Positions 29,031-39,098 of a stretch of 64,000 nucleotides of DNA are shown here, one piece after another (within the stretch, counting starts at the first letter, position 1; every line of letters starts with the position of its first letter). The stretch covers positions 1,488,001 through 1,552,000 of the forward strand of contig NZ_FLKH01000012.1 in assembly GCF_900086715.1 (NCBI RefSeq). The letters run 5' to 3'. The DNA is from Gracilibacillus timonensis. Lineage in GTDB: Bacteria; Bacillota; Bacilli; Bacillales; Amphibacillaceae. The notes beneath the pieces are model-generated. The model did not search any database. It saw only the letters and a program-made list of their open reading frames with translations, and was not told where the DNA came from. The position numbers and the translations under genes were made by a program.

Positions 29031-29984
29031 TTATTCCTTTCGATCGTCTCCACAACCACAGTCATTCATTGGTGGAAACATTGACATTTGCTGAGGAAAT
29101 TGCGCCATTGGATAACCTGGCATACCCGGCTGAGGAATCATCGGCTGCTGCCCTTGCATCTGCATATTGCCTTGTTGTTGCATAGGCGGTGCTTGTTGCT
29201 GCATTGGCTGTTGCCACGGCATGCCATTCATCGACTGTGGCTGCATTGGTTGTTGCTGATAATTGCCATATGGATGCTGCATCGGCTGCTGAAAGCTAGG
29301 TTGTTGCATTTGTGTTCCCATTACTTGCGGTGAATAGTTTGCTGGCAATGGTGTTGGTTTTTGGTATGGATGATTGGTGTAACCAAAAGGAATGCCTTCC
29401 TGTGAATAACATGGTGCCTGCTGTTGTTGCATTGGTTGCTGCATAGGCATTGGTGGCTGAGGGATTGGTTGCTGCATTTGCTGAGGTGGTTGTTTTTTTT
29501 CTTTTGGCGCTTCTGCTGGTGACATCTGCTGTTTTTTTTCTTCTTGTTTCTGTGCTGGATGAAAGTGTGTTTCAAAATCAAAATTGTTGGTAAACTGCGC
29601 CCATTGTACTTCTTGAGATGGTTGTGGTTGCTGCGGTATCGGTTGTTGATTAAAATGTAACGGTAATGCTGGCATTTCCTTTTTTAATGGCTCCCATTTT
29701 TCTTGTTCATCTTCTTCAATTGCAGGTAGAATTTGATTGGATGGTTGTTGTTTTGGCTTCATCTCTTGCTTTTCTTTCATCTGGGTTTTAGGTTGTGCTT
29801 TGTTTGGTGTAGCAGCTTGTTGTTTGTTACTCGCATTGGCAGGAACCGTGATTTTCATACCTGGCATAACCATATTAGGATTCGAAATCTGTGGGTTAGC
29901 CGCAATAACCTCATCCACACTCACACCATATTTTTGGGCAATATTCCACAATGTTTCGTCCTTTTGCACGACATGAATTTTCAA
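29031..29984 (-). CDS. safA: SafA, spore coat morphogenetic protein with N-terminal LysM
   Basis: Inner-coat organiser that binds cortex peptidoglycan through LysM and is recruited by SpoVID. The first 48 residues are a LysM domain (KIHVVQKDETLWNIAQKYGV, ending MPGMKITVPA), followed by about 260 residues rich in Gln, Pro and Met (repeated PMQQ, QQPMQ units). It ends with NDCGCGDDRKE. A longer frame starts at 30017, but the family begins at the LysM. Here that is a TTG at 29984 with AAAGGAG 8 nt upstream. Partner SpoVID is encoded at 60.6 kb. The 30018-30386 gap before niaR shows only a decayed composite-repeat fragment (about 30180-30250). Confidence 0.88.
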   Translation of the reverse strand: MKIHVVQKDETLWNIAQKYGVSVDEVIAANPQISNPNMVMPGMKITVPANASNKQQAATPNKAQPKTQMKEKQEMKPKQQPSNQILPAIEEDEQEKWEPLKKEMPALPLHFNQQPIPQQPQPSQEVQWAQFTNNFDFETHFHPAQKQEEKKQQMSPAEAPKEKKQPPQQMQQPIPQPPMPMQQPMQQQQAPCYSQEGIPFGYTNHPYQKPTPLPANYSPQVMGTQMQQPSFQQPMQHPYGNYQQQPMQPQSMNGMPWQQPMQQQAPPMQQQGNMQMQGQQPMIPQPGMPGYPMAQFPQQMSMFPPMNDCGCGDDRKE

Positions 29985-30386
29985 ACTTCTCTCTCCTTTC
30001 CTCCCCATAACATACATTAATCCTAGAAGAACATGACTAAAACAATCGTATTCTTCTTCGACGTTGGCTTCTTTACCAACATATGCAATACGCCCAAAAT
30101 GTTGAATAAAAAACGATATTTTTTATAAATGCATGTTACCATCATTCAAAACAGCATCTATTCTCATAAAGAAAAACAGCTTAAGAAACTTGGGGAATTT
30201 CTGCCCGATCCTTTACCCAAAACCAGATGCAGACTATAGATAAGTTGAACTTATAAATGTAATAAAAACGTATGATAAGCACATCAATGAAAATAGTGTT
30301 CCTAATTCCTATCGATTTTTGCTTGCAAATGATAAAATAGAGAAACAAAAGGCTGTATATCAGTTAAAAGAAGGAGTTCATCCATC

Positions 30387-30917
30387 ATGTCAAAAAAGAT
30401 GATAGGAAAAAGGAGACGGGAGCAATTAGTGGGCTGGCTTCAGTCAAGTACCACCCCCATTACCGGCGCGGAGCTCGCTAACCGCTCCAATGTCAGCAGA
30501 CAAGTCATTGTGCAGGACATTTCCTTACTAAAGGCACAAAACTATCCGATTATCGCTACAAGTAACGGATATTTATTTTTACAGCAAGACCCTTCACCTG
30601 CTTCGTATCGACGAGTGATAGCCTGTAAACATACCCCAGCACAGACCCGGGAAGAGTTATACACCATTGTAGATCATGGGGCTTCGATAGAAGATGTCAT
30701 CATTGAACACCCTATATACGGAGATTTAAAGGCATCGCTGCTGCTCGATAATCGTATGGACGTCGATCTATTTGTCAGAAAAATTGAAGAGGAACAAGCC
30801 CCTTATTTATTGGAGTTAACCGATGGCGTGCATAACCATACGATTGTCGCAAACGAGGAGCAGCAACTGGACAAAGTCTTTGAAGCACTAAAACAAAAGG
30901 GATTTATTGTGGAATAA
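30387..30917 (+). CDS. niaR: NiaR (YrxA), nicotinate-responsive repressor of NAD synthesis
   Basis: 176-aa repressor with an N-terminal winged helix (RRREQLVGWLQSSTTPITG, NRSNVSRQVIVQDISLLK). The C-terminal 3H metal/nicotinate-binding domain supplies KHTPAQ, VDHGA, IEHPIYGDLKA and GVHNHTI. In B. subtilis it controls the nadABC-nifS operon next to it. No NAD gene is present here, so the regulator is separated from its classic target and must act in trans. AAGGAG precedes the ATG. Confidence 0.9.
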   Translation: MSKKMIGKRRREQLVGWLQSSTTPITGAELANRSNVSRQVIVQDISLLKAQNYPIIATSNGYLFLQQDPSPASYRRVIACKHTPAQTREELYTIVDHGASIEDVIIEHPIYGDLKASLLLDNRMDVDLFVRKIEEEQAPYLLELTDGVHNHTIVANEEQQLDKVFEALKQKGFIVE

Positions 30918-30980
30918 ACTATCACCATACATTTAAGCATAGTATCGTTTCCTCAGCTGATGTAGTCATATCTTCTGAAT

Positions 30981-30988
30981 CATACAGC
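30981..30988. repeat. IS66 target-site duplication, left copy
   Basis: CATACAGC directly abuts the IS66 left end and is repeated exactly at 33149-33156. Eight bp is the duplication size typical for IS66. Confidence 0.95.
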
Positions 30989-31093
30989 GTAAGCGATCAA
31001 TACTCAAGTGTATAGAAAAATCCCCAACCCTGCGATAAACTGTTCTAGAAAGAGGAACAGAAGGGTTGGGGAGATTTATCCTTATTTCTTGTT

Positions 31094-32644
31094 TCATGGC
31101 TTTGGCAGCGTTCTTTCCTGGCAACGTTCTTTGACGTGGGAACGCCATGGCAAATAAGCCTTCCAATCTTCCTCATTGGCTAAGGTGGGAAGGTTAGGAA
31201 GTTCTTCGAGTAAATAAGTGATATATTTTTCGGGAACGAGGTTATTTTGTTTCGCTGTTTCGATGATACTCATGATAATCGCAGCGGCTGTCGCTCCTTC
31301 ATAGGTGGCGCTGAATAACCAGTTTTTTCTTCCCATCACGAAGGGTTTGATGGCGCGTTCGGCTCGGTTGTTATCAAGCGCTAGTTTCGCATCTTTCAAG
31401 ACCGTGCGAAACGTGGACTCGTATGTCAAAGCATACTGTATCGCTTCGCCTAACTTGCTGCCGGATAAAGGATCTTGTTCCCGTAACCAATCAAAAAAGG
31501 CATCCATTTTGGGTTTCAAGATGGTTTGGCGTTTCCCCAACCTTTCCTCATCGGATAGTTCGGACCACGCGCGCTCATACGTGAAGAATTGGTCACACCT
31601 CTCGGCTGCTTGTCGACTCAACGCATCGGCGGGACAATCCTTTGGCATCGCGTCTATGAATTTGCGACGAACATGCGCCCAACACCCGACCAACTCTACG
31701 TTAGAAAGGGCTTGATAAGCTTTCCACATATCACAATGGATGTACCCTTTATACGTACCAAGAAAGCTTTGAGCGACATGGGCTCCCCGACTTGGATCGT
31801 GATGATAGAGCGTGATCGGCTTTTCACTATGTTTGGCGCTTAAAAAGGTCCAAAAATGCGTATTCACGGTATCACTTTCCAACACCCGATACGTTGTTTC
31901 ATCGGCATGTAACATCGGCTGTTGAAGTAGCGTGTCTTTCAACAGTTGATAAAAAGGGGCTAAATAATACTCCGACACTCGTATATGCCAATTGGCAATT
32001 TGTTGGCGCGTAATGGGTAAACCAATGCGGTGCCAACCTTTTTCTTGACGATAGGCAGGTACTTTTAACTCAAATTTCTGATGCATCGACTGGGCAATAA
32101 TCGAAGCAGAACCCAAGCTATTATCGATAGGCGCTTTGGGAACTGGTGCTTTGATAATCTTATCTTCTGGCCCTTGTTTGGAACAGGCTGCGCACTTATA
32201 AGCGTGTTGGTAGTGCACTTGTCGTTGAAGCTTGGCAGGAAGGTAAATGACTTCTTCTCGCACGGCATAGCTCCCGATGGCGTCCAACGTTGCCTCACAC
32301 GTGGGGCAAGTACAGGCTTCTCCCTCCAGTCGATGGTGAACAGGCTGCTCCGGAAACTGGTCTAAAATGGCTTTTTTTCTGCCTTTTGTTTTCTTCCGTT
32401 TCGCGGTAACCTCCTCGATGTCCTCTTCCACGATAGGAGGGGCTTCTGGTGCATCAAAGAAGGTGAGTTGATGATCAGGAGGTAGTGTTTCTTTGGATTT
32501 ACCGAAGATTTTTTGGGTGAGGTAAGCGACTTGTTCCCGCAACAATGTCAGCTCATTCGCTTGTTGAGCGAGCTGAGCTGTTAATTGTTCAATTTGTTTC
32601 ACTTGTGCTTCGTTGATTTTTAGTAATGTCTCCTCGGGACTCAT
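31094..32644 (-). CDS. tnpC: IS66-family transposase TnpC
   Basis: 516 aa. Order of domains: N-terminal leucine-zipper-like coiled coil (residues 8-45), acidic/basic linker, zinc-binding segment with CTCPTCEATLD and CAACSKQG. The DDE-type catalytic domain follows, with MLHADETTYRVLE (about 245), IHCDMWKAYQAL (about 300) and NNRAERAIKPFVMGRKNW (about 425, the catalytic Glu). A C-terminal IS66 tail closes the protein. AGGGAG lies 8 nt before the ATG. Confidence 0.95.
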   Translation of the reverse strand: MSPEETLLKINEAQVKQIEQLTAQLAQQANELTLLREQVAYLTQKIFGKSKETLPPDHQLTFFDAPEAPPIVEEDIEEVTAKRKKTKGRKKAILDQFPEQPVHHRLEGEACTCPTCEATLDAIGSYAVREEVIYLPAKLQRQVHYQHAYKCAACSKQGPEDKIIKAPVPKAPIDNSLGSASIIAQSMHQKFELKVPAYRQEKGWHRIGLPITRQQIANWHIRVSEYYLAPFYQLLKDTLLQQPMLHADETTYRVLESDTVNTHFWTFLSAKHSEKPITLYHHDPSRGAHVAQSFLGTYKGYIHCDMWKAYQALSNVELVGCWAHVRRKFIDAMPKDCPADALSRQAAERCDQFFTYERAWSELSDEERLGKRQTILKPKMDAFFDWLREQDPLSGSKLGEAIQYALTYESTFRTVLKDAKLALDNNRAERAIKPFVMGRKNWLFSATYEGATAAAIIMSIIETAKQNNLVPEKYITYLLEELPNLPTLANEEDWKAYLPWRSHVKERCQERTLPKP

Positions 32645-32710
32645 ACGCGTTTCTCCCTTTTATTTTCTAACTATATTATACCATAAAAGGGATATAAAAG
32701 CACTCTTTAT

Positions 32711-33061
32711 TTAATAAAAGGCGCGAGAAGAAGCGATTTGTATCGGTGGATCAATCGAAAAACCACGGAGTAGCCAATCCACTTGTTGACTGGTCAGTTC
32801 CCGGGCTTCTTTGGTCGTTCGAGGCCATTTTAATTGCCCATTTTCAAACCGTTTATATAACAGCCAGAAACCTTCTCCATCCCAATGCAACATCTTGAAG
32901 CGATCCTGCTTGTTTCCACAAAAGAAAAACAACGCTTCTTGAAAAGGATCTAAATGGAATTGGGATTGCACCGTATAAGCCAACGAATCAATCCCATACC
33001 GCATGTCTGTTTTTCCACATACAATATAAAACCCTTTCGCTTGCTTTAAATTAACAATCAA
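32711..33061 (-). CDS. tnpB: IS66 accessory protein TnpB (IS66 Orf2)
   Basis: 116-aa IS66 Orf2-type protein with GFYIVCGKTDMRYGIDSLA, ALFFFCGNKQDRFKMLHWD and WLLYKRFENGQ, the conserved core of the family. The open frame extends upstream to 33094, but AGGAGG (33071-33076) is followed 9 nt later by TTG at 33061, giving the usual 115-117-aa length. Its biochemical role in transposition is unclear though it is generally required. Confidence 0.9.
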   Translation of the reverse strand: MIVNLKQAKGFYIVCGKTDMRYGIDSLAYTVQSQFHLDPFQEALFFFCGNKQDRFKMLHWDGEGFWLLYKRFENGQLKWPRTTKEARELTSQQVDWLLRGFSIDPPIQIASSRAFY

Positions 33062-33148
33062 ATAGAAAAACCTCCTGTATCTTTGTCTTACCATAAGTGT
33101 ATAGGAGGTGATGCTGCATTTATAGATACTTGGTTATTGATCGCTTAC

Positions 33149-33156
33149 CATACAGC
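33149..33156. repeat. IS66 target-site duplication, right copy
   Basis: CATACAGC, identical to 30981-30988, directly outside the right inverted repeat. Confidence 0.95.
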
Positions 33157-33198
33157 TTGCTTAGAAACATTTCATTCTCTCAGGAAACGGGAAGAAAG

Positions 33199-33230
33199 GA
33201 AAAAACGCCTGCGATATTAAACCGCAAGCG
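33199..33230 (-). terminator. Terminator overlapping the end of pheA
   Basis: A 10-bp stem (CGCTTGCGGT with ATCGCAGGCG, two G-U pairs) has a 5-nt loop and six U after it on the minus strand. The 5' arm is made of the last pheA codons and the stop codon begins the loop region, so translation to the end would overlap the hairpin. Confidence 0.8.
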
Positions 33231-34098
33231 TTACGCCATTTCCTGTGTGTAAATAATAAGGGTAACTTCCTAATATAGTAACACTACATCCTAAGGACTC
33301 CAACTCGGCAATTGCATTTGGAATCAATACTTCATCCAGCTTTTGCTCGATATCGATTAGAAAATAATAATTTCCCAACCCTGTCTTCATCGGACGGGAT
33401 TCAATTTTTGATAAATTCAAGTTGCGCCACGCAAAGGCAGAAAGGACTTGATGTAAGGCACCAGGGCGATCAGATGGTAGCGTAACCGTGATCGTGGTCT
33501 TATGGCCTTTTTCTTCTAATGTATTGGATGTCACTTCCTGCGTATCCTCATGCAGGACCACAAAACGGGTATGGTTACTTTCAAAATCATGGATATCTTT
33601 TTGCACGATAGACAGCCCGTACTCTTTGGCCGCCAAATGATTGCCGATTGCTGCAATATTTTGTTCAGGATGTTGACTGACATACTCAGCAGCGGCGCCT
33701 GTCGACGTCATTGAGTCAGTGGCGACCTGTGGCAAATTAAGACGTAAGAACGCATGACATTGTGCAATCGCATGAGAATGAGAATAAATCGCTTGAAGCT
33801 TCATCCATTGATTGACATTGTCCGGATGAACCATTAAGTGTTGACGAATGGGGACAATCACCTCACTGACGATATGAATATCTTCTGTCTGTGCTAAATA
33901 ATCCAGAGTAACATTGACCGTACCTTCAATGGTATTCTCCAAAGGGATAACGGCATAGGAAACCTTCCCTGTCGCAACCGCCTCTATACATTCTGGAATC
34001 GTTCCATAACCTTTCTTTTGTTCATCATCAAACATAGCGTCTACTGCCATCTTGGTAAACGTACCTTTAGGCCCTAGATAACCAACTGTTTCCTTCAT
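33217..34098 (-). CDS. pheA: Prephenate dehydratase
   Basis: Converts prephenate to phenylpyruvate in phenylalanine synthesis. 293 aa. The PDT catalytic domain shows GYLGPKGTFT, VIPLENTIEGTVNVTLD, DSMTSTGAAAEY and NHTRFVVL. The C-terminal ACT regulatory domain (about residues 195-275) has PGALHQVLSAFAWRNLNLSKIESRP, shown here only for its GALH and ESRP feedback motifs. Monofunctional, without a chorismate mutase domain, as in Bacillus. It follows pheB by 19 nt. Confidence 0.95.
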   Translation of the reverse strand: MKETVGYLGPKGTFTKMAVDAMFDDEQKKGYGTIPECIEAVATGKVSYAVIPLENTIEGTVNVTLDYLAQTEDIHIVSEVIVPIRQHLMVHPDNVNQWMKLQAIYSHSHAIAQCHAFLRLNLPQVATDSMTSTGAAAEYVSQHPEQNIAAIGNHLAAKEYGLSIVQKDIHDFESNHTRFVVLHEDTQEVTSNTLEEKGHKTTITVTLPSDRPGALHQVLSAFAWRNLNLSKIESRPMKTGLGNYYFLIDIEQKLDEVLIPNAIAELESLGCSVTILGSYPYYLHTGNGVTLAV

Positions 34099-34117
34099 TT
34101 CCTTTGTACCTCCTTAC

Positions 34118-34570
34118 CTATGACACACCAGAGCTGAGTATTTCTACTTGATTCACATATTTCACCTGTTTTAACTCATATAGAAGCTGATCAATCTCTA
34201 GTTTCATACCATTTGTATTTAAAGATAATGTGACATTTGCTTTTCCTTGGATGGGGATCGTCTGGTGAATCGTAAGGATATTACAACCCGCTTCCGATAC
34301 AACAGACAATAAACGCGACAATACACCTGTATGATCTTCTAGATGGAAAAACAGTGTGATCATTTGTGCCCTCACCATATCTTGGAAGGGAAACACGGCA
34401 TCACGATATTTATAGAACACACTCCGTGAAACACCTACTTGACGTACTGCCTCATGAATCGATTCCACTTTGTGACTCTCTAATAATTTTTTAGCTTCTA
34501 ATGTTTTTTTCATTCCATCTGGTAAAAATGTCTCGCTTACTAAATAAAATTTTTCGTTCTTCTCAGACAT
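34118..34570 (-). CDS. pheB: PheB, ACT-domain protein
   Basis: 150-aa protein with a short N-terminal helix-turn-helix-like segment ([19 protein letters not shown], about 38-56) and a C-terminal ACT domain ([20 protein letters not shown], about 77-96). B. subtilis PheB is similar, was once called a chorismate mutase, and has no proven activity. It lies between obg and pheA as in B. subtilis. The HTH plus ACT layout suggests amino-acid-sensing regulation, which is inference. Confidence 0.9.
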   Translation of the reverse strand: MSEKNEKFYLVSETFLPDGMKKTLEAKKLLESHKVESIHEAVRQVGVSRSVFYKYRDAVFPFQDMVRAQMITLFFHLEDHTGVLSRLLSVVSEAGCNILTIHQTIPIQGKANVTLSLNTNGMKLEIDQLLYELKQVKYVNQVEILSSGVS

Positions 34571-34617
34571 CCTGTTATTCCCCTTTTTTCGGATGATCTT
34601 TGCCTGCGCTTTGCTCT

Positions 34618-36442
<1,825 letters not shown>

Positions 36443-36544
36443 CTCTCATGCAATAAGCAAATTATAGCATAGAAACGCTATGTAATCATCCATCGGCTTC
36501 TAATTCCCCTTGATTCTTACTTCTATTAAGCAGTACTTGATAAA

Positions 36545-36582
36545 GGAAAAGGCTCTAACCTTGAAAGATTAGAGCCTTTTCC
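36545..36582 (-). terminator. Terminator of rplU-prp-rpmA
   Basis: A 14-bp perfect stem GGAAAAGGCTCTAA/TTAGAGCCTTTTCC with a 10-nt loop lies 8 nt after the rpmA stop. The U-rich part lies inside the 3' arm. It separates the ribosomal protein operon from spo0B-obg. Confidence 0.75.
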
Positions 36583-36589
36583 AACTTAT

Positions 36590-36868
36590 TTATGCAGGGT
36601 ATACACTTACTTGTTTACGATTGCGTCCTTTACGCTCAAATTTCACGATACCGTCGGCTTTAGCATAAAGGGTATCATCCCCACCGCGGCCTACGTTAAC
36701 ACCTGGATAAATCTTTGTACCGCGTTGACGATAAAGGATAGCACCACCACTTACGATTTGACCATCTGCACGTTTAGCACCTAAACGTTTTGATTCAGAG
36801 TCACGACCGTTTTTTGTACTACCTACCCCTTTTTTCGTTGCGAAAAACTGTAAATCTAGACGTAGCAT
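36590..36868 (-). CDS. rpmA: 50S ribosomal protein L27 (with cleavable N-terminal extension)
   Basis: 92 aa. The N-terminus [20 protein letters not shown] carries the Firmicute-specific extension with the LQFFA motif. Cleavage after that Ala exposes the mature L27 N-terminus that reaches the peptidyl transferase centre. The processing protease Prp is encoded immediately upstream in the same operon. The remaining [17 protein letters not shown] and [20 protein letters not shown] are canonical. Confidence 0.97.
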   Translation of the reverse strand: MLRLDLQFFATKKGVGSTKNGRDSESKRLGAKRADGQIVSGGAILYRQRGTKIYPGVNVGRGGDDTLYAKADGIVKFERKGRNRKQVSVYPA

Positions 36869-36882
36869 ATTACTGCACCTCC

Positions 36883-37215
36883 TTATTTTTCAGAGATAGA
36901 AATAAACTGACCATAGTCCCGTTCCACTGTCTGTAAAGATACGATCATCCCCTCTAACAGCAAAGAAGCTTGCTCAAGCTTTTCTTTCGCTAGACCATCA
37001 GGAATGGTTACCTTTAGAAAGCCACCTTCATCACCGGCTTGGTCGATCTCCAATTCGATTTCACATAATACAAACACTGCATTGACAGCACCAAAAGAAA
37101 TACCAGACACAGCGGCGCATACAAGATCCTGGCCTGCTGGTCCGCTTTCGGCATGTCCTTTCAGTGTAAATGATTTAACATACGAGTGATCACGCTGGAT
37201 CATGGCTTGAATCAT
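36883..37215 (-). CDS. prp: Prp, ribosomal-processing cysteine protease (YsxB)
   Basis: 110-aa cysteine protease that removes the N-terminal extension of L27. The catalytic pair is visible in [20 protein letters not shown]: His21 and Cys33, at the spacing known from S. aureus Prp. It sits between rplU (11 nt) and rpmA (14 nt) in one operon, so substrate and protease are made together. AAGGA lies 8 nt before the ATG. Confidence 0.95.
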   Translation of the reverse strand: MIQAMIQRDHSYVKSFTLKGHAESGPAGQDLVCAAVSGISFGAVNAVFVLCEIELEIDQAGDEGGFLKVTIPDGLAKEKLEQASLLLEGMIVSLQTVERDYGQFISISEK

Positions 37216-37226
37216 GTAACCAATCC

Positions 37227-37535
37227 TTATGCATTGATCGCATCAATCGTCAGTTTAGTATATGGCTGACGATGACCTTGTTTACGTGAATAATTTTTCT
37301 TTGGTTTGTACTTAAATACGGTAATTTTCTTTTGACGACCTTGCTTTTCTACTTTCGCAGTAACGGAAGCACCATCAACGTATGGTGTACCAAATTTAGC
37401 TTCTTCGCCACCAACAGTAAGTACTTTATCAAATGTTACAGAATCACCAGCTTCAGCTGCTAATTTCTCTACGTAGATCACTTGACCTTCTTCTACTTTG
37501 ATTTGTTTACCACCAGTTTCAATAATTGCGTACAT
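37227..37535 (-). CDS. rplU: 50S ribosomal protein L21
   Basis: 102 aa, standard L21: [18 protein letters not shown] at the N-terminus, [22 protein letters not shown], and the basic [23 protein letters not shown]-binding tail. A GTG-started frame begins at 37544 but lies inside the SD (AAGGAGGTG), so the ATG at 37535 is correct. First gene of the rplU-prp-rpmA operon. Confidence 0.97.
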   Translation of the reverse strand: MYAIIETGGKQIKVEEGQVIYVEKLAAEAGDSVTFDKVLTVGGEEAKFGTPYVDGASVTAKVEKQGRQKKITVFKYKPKKNYSRKQGHRQPYTKLTIDAINA

Positions 37536-37636
37536 TCTCTGCACCTCCTTAGTTCACTCAGACTCGCCATACAGGCAGCTATGACAGCTTTACAACCTGT
37601 TCTGCGCGGTTGTAGCACGGGTGCTACAAATACAAC
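37536..37636 (-). promoter_or_regulatory. Probable L21 (rplU) mRNA leader, autoregulatory
   Basis: An untranslated leader of about 100 nt lies between a sigma-A promoter and rplU. It contains a perfect hairpin GTAGCACCCGTGCTAC, then AACCGCGCAGAACAGGTTGT, which can pair AACC with GGTT, then a conserved-looking stretch up to the SD. An L21 leader family is known at this place in Firmicutes, thought to bind L21 as feedback. Assignment rests on position and hairpins, not on an alignment. Confidence 0.6.
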
Positions 37637-37642
37637 AAAACG

Positions 37643-37672
37643 ATTCTATCACAGTTCAGCTAAACTTGTCAA
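37643..37672 (-). promoter_or_regulatory. Sigma-A promoter of rplU-prp-rpmA
   Basis: TTGACA (37667-37672) and TAGAAT (37643-37648) with an 18-bp spacer on the minus strand. It overlaps the last codons of the upstream rng gene, so the ribosomal operon has its own promoter inside the rng 3' end. Confidence 0.8.
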
Positions 37673-39089
37673 TGACTATCTCTGGATGCTGTTTCATATA
37701 TTCGTTAATCAATGTTTGACTTCCTGCACGCAAAAGTTGATAACCACTAATGGTTTCATCTATGTGGTAATACACATCCAACTGATAGGAGAAATTTTGC
37801 TGATGGAAACACGGATAAACAGCTGACTCCATGACAATAAGCACCGCTTCTACTTGCCGTTCTAGTTCCACTAGTTCACGTTGAAGCTGATAGGCAATGG
37901 AGGCATTCGATAATGGCGTGCGATAAGCGGATGTTCGATCGGTCAACAGCTGTAACAAGCCGATTCTTTCCCTTTTACGCGTCATCTCAAGCAACCCTAA
38001 TGCCGTAAATTCGAATACCTTGGTTTGGACTGGGTCCTCTCTTAAGCACTTGTTTAATAATTGGATAATAACTTGTTCTTCTTTCGGTTTCATTTTGAGA
38101 AAATCGATCATAATCATGCCCGACATATTACGTTTTCGAATTTCCTCAACAGCGTACACAACAGCTCGTTTGTTCATTTGAAAGGTCGTCATTGCCTTAT
38201 TTTGCCGACTTTTGAAGGCGTGACTATCTATATCTATGACCGATAAAGCCGCCGTTTCCTCCACGGTTAATACCATACCATCTTGTTTGCGTACTTCTGG
38301 CTGAATCGCCTCCACCAACCATTGATTAATATGCTTACCAGCAAAACGATGACGCTGCTTGCTTACCCGCATGTTTGCTGCTTGATTGGGATAAAGTTGC
38401 TGCATGGCTTGACATATCTTAGGATCGTCAAAGGTAATATCATCAAACGATTTATTTTGATAATCATTTAACATTTGATTAGGAACAAGTGGAGGTTGCC
38501 ATAATAAAACTGGTGCTTCGGCTTTCGAGGCACTGTCTAAAAGATTTGTCCATTGACTCCGCAAATACCATAATTCTTTGCATATCGTTTCTTCTTCTGC
38601 GCTCTCAACATTGGTTCTTATAATTATCCCTTCACCGTTTTGTAATTCCTTCGCTACTATATTCTTCCAATGCCTCTGCATTGATTCTGGAAGCTTTCTG
38701 GAAGCAGTAATCTTATTGGCTATTGGCAGAAAAACAAGGTGTTGTCCTGCTATTGCGATATCTGCCGTTACCTGAGGCCCCTTATCCTGATAAGCTTCCT
38801 TGCTAATCTGCACCAGCAGACGTTTACCTTCCTGAAGATACGAAGACAGCTTGTCACCACGCGGTACAAATGGAATCATACGCTTGGGTAAAAAGGCAAC
38901 CTTCTCCTCTCCAATGTCAATAAACGCCGCCTCCATACTTTCATCAATATTCCTAACCTTGCCTAAATAAACAGAACGATAACTTGCCTTTTGTATTTCT
39001 CGTTCTATAAATATATCTAAACATTGTTCCCCATCCAGCAGTAAACCTATTTTCTCGGATAAAGTCGTAATAAAATGCAGCTTCATCAT
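37656..39089 (-). CDS. rng: RNase E/G family ribonuclease
   Basis: 477-aa endoribonuclease of the RNase G class. N-terminal S1/RNase H-like region (VYLGKVRNIDESMEAAFIDI), then the catalytic part with both metal-binding aspartates: VIDIDSHAF (about residue 298) and GMIMIDFLKM (about 342), and TALGLLEMTRKRERIGL. The zinc-link CPxC motif normally found after this point is missing; only one Cys remains near the C-terminus. B. subtilis lacks this family, but it occurs at this locus in other Bacillaceae. Two ATGs are possible at the start, AAGGG being 4 or 7 nt away. Confidence 0.9.
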   Translation of the reverse strand: MMKLHFITTLSEKIGLLLDGEQCLDIFIEREIQKASYRSVYLGKVRNIDESMEAAFIDIGEEKVAFLPKRMIPFVPRGDKLSSYLQEGKRLLVQISKEAYQDKGPQVTADIAIAGQHLVFLPIANKITASRKLPESMQRHWKNIVAKELQNGEGIIIRTNVESAEEETICKELWYLRSQWTNLLDSASKAEAPVLLWQPPLVPNQMLNDYQNKSFDDITFDDPKICQAMQQLYPNQAANMRVSKQRHRFAGKHINQWLVEAIQPEVRKQDGMVLTVEETAALSVIDIDSHAFKSRQNKAMTTFQMNKRAVVYAVEEIRKRNMSGMIMIDFLKMKPKEEQVIIQLLNKCLREDPVQTKVFEFTALGLLEMTRKRERIGLLQLLTDRTSAYRTPLSNASIAYQLQRELVELERQVEAVLIVMESAVYPCFHQQNFSYQLDVYYHIDETISGYQLLRAGSQTLINEYMKQHPEIVIDKFS

Positions 39090-39098
39090 ATATCCCTT

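Larger units (their letters stand above)
30989..33148 (-). mobile_element. Complete IS66-family insertion sequence (2160 bp)
   Basis: Terminal inverted repeats: the left end GTAAGCGATCAATACTCAAG (30989 onward) matches the complement of the right end, GTAAGCGATCAATAACCAAG. Exact 8-bp direct repeats lie on both sides. It carries tnpB and tnpC but no tnpA: only 87 bp remain between tnpB and the right end. Both frames are intact and the ends near-perfect, so the copy looks recent and possibly active. It landed in the convergent space between niaR and pheA without breaking a gene. Confidence 0.95.

Noticed and set aside
29733-30020. 95-aa and 79-aa plus-strand frames
   Set aside because: Antisense to safA; open only because of its Gln/Pro-rich codon bias.
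31305-31843. 136-aa and 84-aa plus-strand frames inside the IS66 element
   Set aside because: Antisense to tnpC without ribosome sites.
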